Assembly: GCF_001613325.1 (NCBI RefSeq)
Contig: NZ_BDCD01000038.1
Span: 1-64,000, forward strand
From: Nocardia yamanashiensis NBRC 100130
GTDB taxonomy: Bacteria > Actinomycetota > Actinomycetes > Mycobacteriales > Mycobacteriaceae
Length of the DNA: 64,000 bases
Reading direction: 5' to 3'
Every line of letters starts with the position of its first letter. The stretch's first letter is position 1. Below are positions 52,634-60,464 of this stretch, piece after piece. A program made the position numbers and the translations under genes. The notes beneath the pieces were generated by a model, which saw only the letters and a program-made list of their open reading frames with translations, was not told the origin of the DNA and made no database searches.

Positions 52634-52786
52634 ATGGGAAATCTCAGTGACCTCGTCGGATCCAACCCGCAGCGGCTGATGGACGCGGCGTCGCCTGCCC
52701 TGCGCGCGGCCGTGCACCGTCACCTCGAGCGGTCCGCCGATCGCGGTACCGCGGGCTTCAACTCCACCATCACCTCGGCGAGCTAG
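52634..52786 (+). CDS. fxsA: FxsA-like RiPP precursor peptide
   Basis: 50 codons from ATG 52634, with AAAGGA upstream. The leader is helical and charged (MGNLSDLVGSNPQ, then ALRAAVHRHLERSAD), and the C-terminal core ends in GFNSTITSAS. FNS fits the Phe-x-Ser motif modified by FxsB-type radical SAM enzymes, which join the aromatic ring to the Ser beta-carbon to make a cyclophane (triceptide class). In the standard FxSxx-COOH family the motif ends five residues from the C terminus; here six residues follow the Ser. The radical SAM gene begins 93 bp later. Too short for ordinary ORF lists, but the context makes it convincing. Confidence 0.82.
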   Translation: MGNLSDLVGSNPQRLMDAASPALRAAVHRHLERSADRGTAGFNSTITSAS

Positions 52787-52879
52787 CTCGCCGGCGGCAG
52801 CGCGCCGTGGGCTTCCGGTCTGCCGGCTCACGGCTCGCTGTGCGGGATAACCCGGACATCACAGGAAAGGGCGTCGCCG

Positions 52880-54154
52880 ATGCCGCAGTTCGTGGAGGAA
52901 TTACCTTGGCCCGATTGGGGATTGGACTTCGCCGAATTGCGCCGCAAAGGCTGGAAGCCGTTCGCGTTCAGCGAATTCGTGATGAAGATTCACGGGCGCT
53001 GCAACCTGGCCTGTGACTACTGCTATGTCTATGAGATGGCCGATCAGAGCTGGCGGTCCAAACCCAAAGCGATGACCCGCCCGGTCTTCGATCGCGCGTG
53101 CCGGACCATCGGCGACCATGCCCGCCGATTCGGTCTCACCTCGGTCAGCCTGGTGTTCCACGGCGGCGAGCCGCTGCTGGTCGGCCCCGGTGAACTCGAC
53201 TACTTCGCGCGGACCGCCCGCGAGATCCTGGAGCCGGACATCGCCGTGCACCTGGGCATGCAAACCAATGGCGTGCTGATCGACGAGGACGTGCTGCGGA
53301 TCTGTGAGCGCTGGAACGTCCGGATCGGGGTGAGCATCGACGGGGGCGAGACCGAGCACGATCGCCACCGGCTCGACCGTGCCGGACGCGGCAGCTACAC
53401 CCGAGTCGCGGCCGGACTGGGCAGGCTGCTCGACCCGGCGTACCGCCCCCTGTTCTCGGGCTTGCTGTGCACCGTCGACCTGGCCAACGATCCGGTGCGC
53501 ACCTATGAGGAGCTGTGCCGTTTCCAACCGCCCGCCATGGATTTCCTGGTGCCGCACGGCAATTGGACGAACCCGCCGCCGGGCCGCGAACCCGATGCGA
53601 GCACGCCTTACGCCGACTGGCTCATCGCCATCTTCGACCACTGGTACGACGATCCACAACAACGCGTCCGCATCCGGCTTTTCGATGACATCATCGGCTT
53701 GCTGGTGGGCGGGCATCCGGTATCGGAAACCGTGGGCCTGGAACCCATTCGACTCGCCGTCATCGAAACCGACGGCTCACTCGAGCAAGTCGACGAGCTG
53801 AAGTCGGCCTTCGACGGCGCGGCGCGCCTCACCGTGACCGGCGAGGGCAACCCGCTGGACCTGGCGCTGTGGGAACCGTCGATGATCGCCCGCCAGATCG
53901 GCATCGACGCACTGGGGCCCGAATGCCGTGCCTGCCCGCTGCAGCGGATCTGCGGCGGCGGCCATTACGTGCACCGCTACCGGCAAGGCAGCGGCTTCCG
54001 TAATAGGTCGGTGTACTGCGCCGACCTCACCACGCTCATCGAGCACATCCACGCCCGCGTCCGGACCGAGGTGGAGGGTGCGCTCGGCGTCTCGGTATCG
54101 ACCCCGTCAGGAGACCAGCCATGCCCGCAGCCGACAGCGAAACCCTCGACGTAG
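52880..54154 (+). CDS. fxsB: Radical SAM/SPASM peptide-modifying enzyme, FxsB-like
   Basis: 424 aa from ATG 52880, with AGGAAAGG upstream. The 4Fe-4S cluster motif is CNLACDYC (C41, C45, C48). SAM-binding features follow in VSLVFHGGEPLLVG and HLGMQTNGVLIDED. The C terminus has a SPASM-type domain with CRACPLQRICGGGHYVHRYR and FRNRSVYCADL, very like FxsB. In many FxsB proteins a HEXXH domain is fused at the C terminus; here this protein stops early and the HEXXH protein is a separate, overlapping gene. It should install the ring on the 50-aa precursor. Confidence 0.88.
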   Translation: MPQFVEELPWPDWGLDFAELRRKGWKPFAFSEFVMKIHGRCNLACDYCYVYEMADQSWRSKPKAMTRPVFDRACRTIGDHARRFGLTSVSLVFHGGEPLLVGPGELDYFARTAREILEPDIAVHLGMQTNGVLIDEDVLRICERWNVRIGVSIDGGETEHDRHRLDRAGRGSYTRVAAGLGRLLDPAYRPLFSGLLCTVDLANDPVRTYEELCRFQPPAMDFLVPHGNWTNPPPGREPDASTPYADWLIAIFDHWYDDPQQRVRIRLFDDIIGLLVGGHPVSETVGLEPIRLAVIETDGSLEQVDELKSAFDGAARLTVTGEGNPLDLALWEPSMIARQIGIDALGPECRACPLQRICGGGHYVHRYRQGSGFRNRSVYCADLTTLIEHIHARVRTEVEGALGVSVSTPSGDQPCPQPTAKPST

Positions 54155-55902
54155 CACTCGACCTGAGCTCCGGATACGGCAGCGAATCCGGGGTGGCGGC
54201 ATTGACGGACGGCCTGTTTGGGCTGCGGGTCATGATGCTGCGCACACTGATGAGCTGCACCGAGGACGTCCGCCCGGACCTCGCGCTGGAATTGGCGGCG
54301 GCTTTCCGGGTGCTGGCGGACCTGCAACTCGAGCACCCCGGCGTCGTGTCGGACATGCTGTGCTACCCCCACACCGGCCCCTGGCTCAACCGCGCGCTGA
54401 CCTCCACCACCGGCGCGGACCACAGCTCCGCCGCGGAATTCCCGGTCGAGGCCGAGCTGGCCTACCTCGGCTGGCTCGCGGCCGCCGCGGCGGCCGTATG
54501 CCGTCCGCACGGGCGGATGGCATTGCGGGTCCGTGACGGCGTGATCATGCTGCCCGGTCTCGGACTGGCGCGCCTGGACGAGCCGGGCTACTGCGGGCCC
54601 TGTGAGATGAACTGGAACGCCGACGGCGAGCTGACGTTCACCGGCGATTTCGGCAGCATGCGAATCCGTTCCAGCGCAACAGAATCCGATCCGAGATGGC
54701 TGCCGCTGCGATTCGTGCGCGGCGGCGACACCGAACCGCCCGTGCTGCTCGATGACCTCGACCCCTACCGGGTAGTCCCGGATCTGGGTGCGACCCCACG
54801 CCTGGACGCCGCACAATCCCGGCAATGGCAAGCCGATTTCGCCTCAGCATGGGCGCTGCTCACCCACGAGATGCCCGCCTGTGCCACCCCGATGCGCAAA
54901 GCGCTGCGCAGCCTCGCCCCGCTGACCACGCACCCGGTCGTCGATGCCACCAGTCACACTGCCGCCATCGGGGTCGGGTGCGTCTACACCACCGCGCCGG
55001 CCGATCCGTGCCAGCTGGCCCTGACCCTGGTCCACGAAATCCAGCACACCAAATTCAACCTGCTCATCGATCAGGTGGAGCTGTTCACCGCCGACCCCGA
55101 ACCGCGCTTCTATGCGCCCTGGCGCGATGACCCCCGGCCCATCCACGGGCTCATGCACGGCATCTACGCCTTCTTCGGCGTCACCGACTTCTGGCGGACG
55201 CACCGGCATTCCGAATGCCACGGTGAGCTGCAATCGCACGCCGACTTCGAACTGTGGCGGTTGCAGGTCGGCATGGCCATAGATCAGGCGCTGGCCTCGG
55301 GCCTGCTGACCGAGGCGGGCACCCGGTTCCTGACCACCCTGTCCGCGGCCATGCGTCCCTGGGCCCGCGAGCGGGTGCCGGCAGCTGCCCGCGGCGCGGC
55401 CCGCTGGTCCGCCACGGCACACGAAACCTTTTGGCGGGTACGCAATCTGGTGCCGAATCCAGATGTGGTCGCCACTTTGGCGGCCGGTTGGTGGCTGGAC
55501 CGGCCGATCACTGTTGAGGTGAAATCCACTGCAGCACCACAGGAAAAGATCCCCGACAGCCACCGGCGGCTGCCCCTGGCAGCGTTGCTGAAGATCCCCG
55601 GCGGCCGTGCGCTGACCGCTTCGAACGAGGTGCAACACACGTCCGCGGATCGGGCATTGCTCTCCGGATACCTGAGTGAGGCACTCGCGCGGTACAGCGG
55701 CGAGCTGCGCGACGATCCACTGCGCCCGCAAGCATGGGCAGGATTGGCCGTGTCGCTACCGAAACTGTATGGGGACAACGCCTTTCCCGTCCTCAGGGAC
55801 CACCCGGAGGTCGCCGCGCACGTCTATCGGGTTGTCGGGCCCGAAGTCGAACCGGTACCACTGCTCCGCTACCTGTCGACCAGCGCCGTCGGAGCGCCTT
55901 GA
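54121..55902 (+). CDS. HEXXH-motif RiPP maturation partner
   Basis: 593 aa from ATG 54121 (AGGAG upstream), overlapping the radical SAM gene by 34 bp. The HEXXH motif is at residues 305-309 (LVHEIQHTKFNLLID). It belongs to the HEXXH proteins or domains found beside or fused to FxsB enzymes. The N-terminal 200 residues and the C-terminal 200 residues are helical without other motifs. The motif suggests a metal site, so it may be a metallopeptidase, a hydroxylase or a structural partner; which is unknown. Co-translation with FxsB argues for a complex. Confidence 0.82.
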   Translation: MPAADSETLDVALDLSSGYGSESGVAALTDGLFGLRVMMLRTLMSCTEDVRPDLALELAAAFRVLADLQLEHPGVVSDMLCYPHTGPWLNRALTSTTGADHSSAAEFPVEAELAYLGWLAAAAAAVCRPHGRMALRVRDGVIMLPGLGLARLDEPGYCGPCEMNWNADGELTFTGDFGSMRIRSSATESDPRWLPLRFVRGGDTEPPVLLDDLDPYRVVPDLGATPRLDAAQSRQWQADFASAWALLTHEMPACATPMRKALRSLAPLTTHPVVDATSHTAAIGVGCVYTTAPADPCQLALTLVHEIQHTKFNLLIDQVELFTADPEPRFYAPWRDDPRPIHGLMHGIYAFFGVTDFWRTHRHSECHGELQSHADFELWRLQVGMAIDQALASGLLTEAGTRFLTTLSAAMRPWARERVPAAARGAARWSATAHETFWRVRNLVPNPDVVATLAAGWWLDRPITVEVKSTAAPQEKIPDSHRRLPLAALLKIPGGRALTASNEVQHTSADRALLSGYLSEALARYSGELRDDPLRPQAWAGLAVSLPKLYGDNAFPVLRDHPEVAAHVYRVVGPEVEPVPLLRYLSTSAVGAP

Positions 55903-55930
55903 CGCGCGATCGGAGTTCGCGGGCTCCACG

Positions 55931-57211
55931 CTAGCCTCGCCGCCCGTCGTGGGAGACGCGAGTGATCCAGTTCGGCGGGCCGGTCGGCTCCGGGGGAGCG
56001 GGAGGCCGCGGGTCGGCCAAGCGGCGGGCGCGTCGTGCCATCAGCAGCATGGCCAGCACAATTATCCAGCCCGTCGCCGAAGAACCGAGCAGGGTAAGCA
56101 GAGTGCCCGACAGCAGGGCGCCGGACGCGGTGCCGGCGTGGCCCATCAGCTTCGTGGCCGCGAAGATTCGCCCCACCATCCCCTGCGGGAAAGCCCGGAC
56201 CCGGTACATGGTGAGAGACACGTTGCCGATCGGCGCGGCGAAGCCCAGACCCATCCAGCACACCCCCAGCACCAGCGGATTGTCGAACAGCGCGATGGGC
56301 ACACACAGAAAGACCCACGCCCACAGCATCGCCGTGAGCGCGATGCGCGGGTTGATCCGATCGGCCACCGCGGCCGCCGGTATCGCACCGAGTAGCCCGC
56401 CGAGGCCGGTGGTGCCCAAGACCATGCCGATCACCCACGCCGGATGGCCGCCGTCCTTGACCTTCACCGTGAGCAACAGGATCAGAATCTGGAACAGGAT
56501 ATTGGCCGCGCCGAGAATCGCCGTCGAGTCCCTGGCGAACGGCTCGGACCACATGCCGCGCAGACCTGCCCACGCGTGATTCCAGTTCCAGATGCGCTCG
56601 GGCGCAGTCGTATTCGACTCGGACGGGTCAGGTGCCCTGGTTCGCATCTTCGACAGGGTCCACAGGCAGTAGAGGTACGACGCCGCATTGGCCAGGAACG
56701 GCAGCGACCGCGCGATGCCGAGCGTGACAGCGCCCATCGACCGGCCGGCCATATTGGCGATCGGTTGCTCGGCCTCGAGGAAGGAGAACGCGGCCGCGCG
56801 TTGCGGCTCGGCCACGACATCGCGCACCAGCACCAGCTCACTGGTGTTGAAGAAGACGTAGGCCGCGCCTTCGGCGAACGCGGCCGCAGCCAGAAACAGC
56901 GCCAGTCCCGGCGGGCGCATCGTGATCACGACCGCTGCCAGCAGCGTGGATATCAAACCCAGGCGCTGGCAGGCGATCAGAGTGCGGCGCCGGTCCCGAT
57001 AGTCGGCCACGACCCCGGCGGGAATCTCGAAGATCAAGCCCGGCAAGGCGAGCGCGAACGCCACCAGGCTCGCCGCGACCGCGGAATCGGTCAACAGCAG
57101 CGTCAGTAGTGGATAGGCGATCCGGACGCCCTGCAGGCCGACATGCGAAGCCGCATTGCCGGACCACAGCAGCAGAAAGTCCCGGTTGCGGAGGACGGAC
57201 GCACTACCCAT
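55931..57211 (-). CDS. MFS transporter, probable RiPP exporter
   Basis: 426 aa, twelve membrane segments by eye. The MFS motif A between helices 2 and 3 is in DYRDRRRTLIACQRLG, and further helix pairs are IRIAYPLLTLLLTDSAVAAS and GLGGLLGAIPAAAVADRINP. It resembles MFS_3/enterobactin-exporter-like proteins common next to small-peptide biosynthesis genes. It converges on the HEXXH gene with a 28-bp gap, so it is part of the same locus but transcribed oppositely with the 227-aa membrane protein 39 bp upstream. Likely exports the modified peptide. Confidence 0.8.
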   Translation of the reverse strand: MGSASVLRNRDFLLLWSGNAASHVGLQGVRIAYPLLTLLLTDSAVAASLVAFALALPGLIFEIPAGVVADYRDRRRTLIACQRLGLISTLLAAVVITMRPPGLALFLAAAAFAEGAAYVFFNTSELVLVRDVVAEPQRAAAFSFLEAEQPIANMAGRSMGAVTLGIARSLPFLANAASYLYCLWTLSKMRTRAPDPSESNTTAPERIWNWNHAWAGLRGMWSEPFARDSTAILGAANILFQILILLLTVKVKDGGHPAWVIGMVLGTTGLGGLLGAIPAAAVADRINPRIALTAMLWAWVFLCVPIALFDNPLVLGVCWMGLGFAAPIGNVSLTMYRVRAFPQGMVGRIFAATKLMGHAGTASGALLSGTLLTLLGSSATGWIIVLAMLLMARRARRLADPRPPAPPEPTGPPNWITRVSHDGRRG

Positions 57212-57250
57212 GTCGAATCAGCCTCGGTCGGAATCGAATCGGATGCGCGT

Positions 57251-57934
57251 CTACAGCAGTTTGCTCGCGAAGGCCGCGATCGTGCGCAGCCCGCTACGCC
57301 AGGAACGAAGCACCGAGACCGCCGCCGACAGGAAAGACACCGCGATCGAGGCGTAAGCCCACTCGGTCAGCGCGGACGCGCGGAGCGAGGAAGCGGCATC
57401 CGCCGGCCAAGGGTAGGGGGAGGTGCCGCGCAACGCGCCGACCACCATGCCGATCTGAGGTCCCAGATCACTTCCCATACCGAGCGCTTTGCCCACCTCC
57501 GGGATCTTGCTCTGCAGGGTGAACGTCTGAGCGAGAACGAAGATCGCGATCGCGACCGCCGCCAGGGCGGTCACCGCACCGGCGGTCTCGTTCCCCCGGA
57601 ACACCGCCTGCCACGCCGCGACCACCAGCACCAGGGTCGCGACCACAATGAGGATCGCCCACAGCGCGCCCACCTGCGCACCGGGCGGGGGAGCCTGCGA
57701 CCACAGGTTCAAATGCCTTGTGGTGCGGCGTATCCGGCCGAACGCATCGACGGTGGCCTTGCCATCCCATCCCGAGGCGACCATCCACGGACGGACCATC
57801 ATGAACAGCAGCACCACGCTCGCGATCGCCGAGACCGCATACGGCCACCGCGCGCGGAACTCCGCGGTCACCGAACGTCGCGGACCGTCGCCGGACGGCG
57901 CGGCGGGCGGCTGTGAAGGCGTCGTCTGCACCAT
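57251..57934 (-). CDS. Four-TM membrane protein of the RiPP locus
   Basis: 227 aa from ATG 57934, preceded by a short Pro-rich cytoplasmic tail. Four membrane helices are visible: YAVSAIASVVLLFMMVRPWM, ALWAILIVVATLVLVVAAWQ, AVTALAAVAIAIFVLAQTF and ASIAVSFLSAAVSVLRSW. The frame continues upstream to 58411 but that part overlaps the divergent gene at 58146 and has no such character, so it is not used. It precedes the MFS gene on the same strand and may help with export or immunity. Confidence 0.6.
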   Translation of the reverse strand: MVQTTPSQPPAAPSGDGPRRSVTAEFRARWPYAVSAIASVVLLFMMVRPWMVASGWDGKATVDAFGRIRRTTRHLNLWSQAPPPGAQVGALWAILIVVATLVLVVAAWQAVFRGNETAGAVTALAAVAIAIFVLAQTFTLQSKIPEVGKALGMGSDLGPQIGMVVGALRGTSPYPWPADAASSLRASALTEWAYASIAVSFLSAAVSVLRSWRSGLRTIAAFASKLL

Positions 57935-58145
57935 CGACTCAGAGTAAGGACCCGCGCGGAACAACCGTTCCCAATCGTGGGGGTCCGCAGCGACGGCCGG
58001 AAGCGCTGGAATTCGTTCCCACAATTGGGAATCCAAGAGAATACAGCCGAAGGCCGCCCGGAACAGGTTCGGGCCCAGCTTGTTTCGTCGTGGATGTAGC
58101 GGTGCGGAGACGAGATCGCGCGCCCGGCCGGGTGAGGAGTTCTCG

Positions 58146-58643
58146 ATGGGATGGTCCGACAACCTCAGCACCATCGGAGGTCTCATCGGGATGGCAGCCG
58201 GTCCATGGGGCGCGGGGGTGATGGCATTCGCTGGTAGTGCGATAGGTTCGGCCATCGACGGCGAGAGCCTCACGAGCGGATCAGTAATGGGGAAGGCAGC
58301 GCTTGCCGGCGCGACATCCGCGGCAGGTGGGACCCTGGTCGGCTTCGCCACCAAGAAGATCTTCGGTGAGGCGATAAAACGTCTGCCGCTTCTGTTCCCC
58401 AGTTTAACCAAGGCATTTGGAAAGAATGGCGGAAGTATTTTCAGTCGCTGGGGTCATCTCGTAGCGCCGGTGAAGCGTCCTGTGCGCGGAGCAATTTTTG
58501 GCGCAGCTCCCGGCGCCTATGGCGGTAACCGTTTGGGTGAGATGTTCTTCGGTCGAGACTATGGCACCATTCCTACTCGAGAAATTCCATATAAACCGGT
58601 TTTGGGAAGCAGGAAATCAGCCGCTACTCAAGCTTCTTCGTAA
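58146..58643 (+). CDS. Glycine-rich membrane-active-looking hypothetical protein
   Basis: 165 aa from ATG 58146 with GAGGAG upstream. Residues 8-60 hold an alternating Gly/Ala/hydrophobic stretch (IGGLIGMAAGPWGAGVMAFA, GSAIGSAIDGES), the appearance of a membrane-inserting or channel-like segment, with a second such stretch at 48-75 (MGKAALAGATSAAGGTLVGF). G+C drops towards its 3' end. It stands at the head of an operon of ESX-type proteins. Such Gly-rich segments occur in T7SS-associated toxins, so an effector role is possible. Confidence 0.5.
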   Translation: MGWSDNLSTIGGLIGMAAGPWGAGVMAFAGSAIGSAIDGESLTSGSVMGKAALAGATSAAGGTLVGFATKKIFGEAIKRLPLLFPSLTKAFGKNGGSIFSRWGHLVAPVKRPVRGAIFGAAPGAYGGNRLGEMFFGRDYGTIPTREIPYKPVLGSRKSAATQASS

Positions 58644-58687
58644 TTCAGGAAAGATCTCGTTACAATCGGATGGCTTGTGCAATCACT

Positions 58688-58700
58688 AAGGAGGTGATCC
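58688..58700 (+). promoter_or_regulatory. Perfect 13-nt Shine-Dalgarno sequence
   Basis: AAGGAGGTGATCC, an exact complement of the 16S rRNA 3' end, with GGAGG 9 nt before the ATG at 58704. Ordinary genes in the window match 4-6 nt. Confidence 0.8.
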
Positions 58701-58703
58701 AAT

Positions 58704-60452
58704 ATGCTGGAAGAGCTGATTAAGATACCAGATAAAGGTGAATTGGAGAAATGGCCTCCGAAATACAGACTATCTGATGAAACCGAGAGATTTTACGTCG
58801 AACTTGCTCAGAAGATCTACGCGACCTTCGACAGCCTTGGAACGGGTGCCACGCTACCGCCGCCTGTGCTTGGCGATATGCCGCAGATGTCCTTGTTGTC
58901 CGAAGGCGTAATGAAGGAGCATGGCTACACGGCGACGAGTTATATGGAACGTCGCGACCAATATGACCAAATTGTCGAGCATCTGAAAGAAGCCGACAAG
59001 GCTATCGCAAAGGCGGCAAAAGCGGCTGAGAATATCAATTCTCAGATTCGATCCGAGCTAATCGAGTTGGTTCGTAAGATAAATGCCAATGCCAGCTCTC
59101 CGCCTGTCGATGGTGGTTCGGAGGACCTTCATGTATTGGATTCTATCCTCTATGCGCACAACGTCTATGCCACCAGAATGATGGAATGGAAACCTGCAAT
59201 TGACGACCTGGGTAAGACTATTGCAGAGAAGGATGCGGAAATAGCACAGTTGAAGAAGGCGGCTCAAGACAAGGCTGACGCAAAGGGTGACGGGACGGGT
59301 GACGGGAAGGATGACCGTCGTCCCTCTCTCGATCCCAATTCGCAAATACTCTCGGAATTGCAGCGTCGGCTGCAAGCGAGCGAAACCAATCAGGGGCTGA
59401 ACTCCACACTGCCGGGGTCGAGGCTCGACAGCGGCGTGGACTACGACCGGCTGTCGAAAATCTTCGATCCACCGGCCGGCAAGAACGACGCTGTCGAGAA
59501 GGCTCTGCGGGACGCGTTGGACCCCACGGGCACTGATACCCCCGCGCCCGGCTCGACCACACGCCCCGGCTCGGAGACCATGCCTCCCTCGACCAGTCCT
59601 CCGGCGTCCGCCGAGCCTCCCGGGGTATCGGGAGCTCGTCCGGTCGCGGACTGGGGCGGCGGAAACCCGTGGTCGTCGCCGTACGGCGGAATGGGTGGCA
59701 TGTACGGCCAGAACAATCCTTTCGACCGCTTCGGTGACGACGACCAGTATCGAGAACGCTCCTCACGGGATCGGGACGAGCACGAGCCGGTGCGGGCCGT
59801 GCCCGCCGTGGCCGCGCAGGCACCGGGCGCGCCCTCGGCCAACCCCGCCTCCCAGCCGGTCGCGCAACCCAATGCCACGCCCCCCGCCGGCAATGGCGCG
59901 CAGCCCGCTGCCCAACCCACCGCGCAGCCTGCCCTGAACAGTCCCGCCGAAGGCGACAAGGGTGTGACTTTCGACTTCTACGACAGTGTCTCGCAGATGG
60001 TTTCACCGCTGGTGCATAAAGCGCTGATGGCAGCCGGGGTCCACAAGGATCAGGTCGCCGCGGCCGAGAAACCGGCCGCCGCCGACGCACAGCAGGCGTA
60101 CGCCGACACTGCGGCGAAATGGACCGACAACAAGAACATCGGCGACCGCAAGGACCCGATGCAGTTGGTCACCGGCGCTGTCGCAGTGTGGGAGAACCCC
60201 GACCGCACCGCCCTCGTACGGGTTCAAGGGACGGGAGCCGACGGCATGCTCGAGGTGATCATCGACGGCAAGCTCGTTCCGCTCCCGGAAACCACCGGCG
60301 GCAGCAGCGGATTCGGCGACTTCGCGGGCTTCCGGCATCCGCCCGGCATCGAACTCCCGAGCGCGACAGCGAAGACCGGCGACGCGGCGGTTCCGATGAT
60401 CGATCCGGCTACGTCCGCGACCGCCTCGGCGACCGCCTTGCCGGCAGTGTGA
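58704..60452 (+). CDS. ESX-associated chimeric protein
   Basis: 582 aa from ATG 58704. The N-terminal 200 residues are encoded in noticeably AT-richer DNA (to about 59330) and contain a coiled coil (YDQIVEHLKEADKAIAKAAK, DLGKTIAEKDAEIAQLKKAA). The central part (about 260-440) is Pro/Ala/Ser-rich and disordered, with the run SSPYGGMGGMYGQNN. The C-terminal 140 residues (YDSVSQMVSPLVHKALMAAG onward) are of normal G+C. The step in composition inside one frame indicates a domain swap. No catalytic motif is seen; it may be a secreted T7SS substrate or scaffold. Confidence 0.6.
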   Translation: MLEELIKIPDKGELEKWPPKYRLSDETERFYVELAQKIYATFDSLGTGATLPPPVLGDMPQMSLLSEGVMKEHGYTATSYMERRDQYDQIVEHLKEADKAIAKAAKAAENINSQIRSELIELVRKINANASSPPVDGGSEDLHVLDSILYAHNVYATRMMEWKPAIDDLGKTIAEKDAEIAQLKKAAQDKADAKGDGTGDGKDDRRPSLDPNSQILSELQRRLQASETNQGLNSTLPGSRLDSGVDYDRLSKIFDPPAGKNDAVEKALRDALDPTGTDTPAPGSTTRPGSETMPPSTSPPASAEPPGVSGARPVADWGGGNPWSSPYGGMGGMYGQNNPFDRFGDDDQYRERSSRDRDEHEPVRAVPAVAAQAPGAPSANPASQPVAQPNATPPAGNGAQPAAQPTAQPALNSPAEGDKGVTFDFYDSVSQMVSPLVHKALMAAGVHKDQVAAAEKPAAADAQQAYADTAAKWTDNKNIGDRKDPMQLVTGAVAVWENPDRTALVRVQGTGADGMLEVIIDGKLVPLPETTGGSSGFGDFAGFRHPPGIELPSATAKTGDAAVPMIDPATSATASATALPAV

Positions 60453-60464
60453 TCGGACAGGGAA

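Noticed and set aside
57935..58411. N-terminal extension of the four-TM protein
   Set aside because: Overlaps the divergent gene at 58146, which has a clear ribosome-binding site; the extension has no membrane or domain features.
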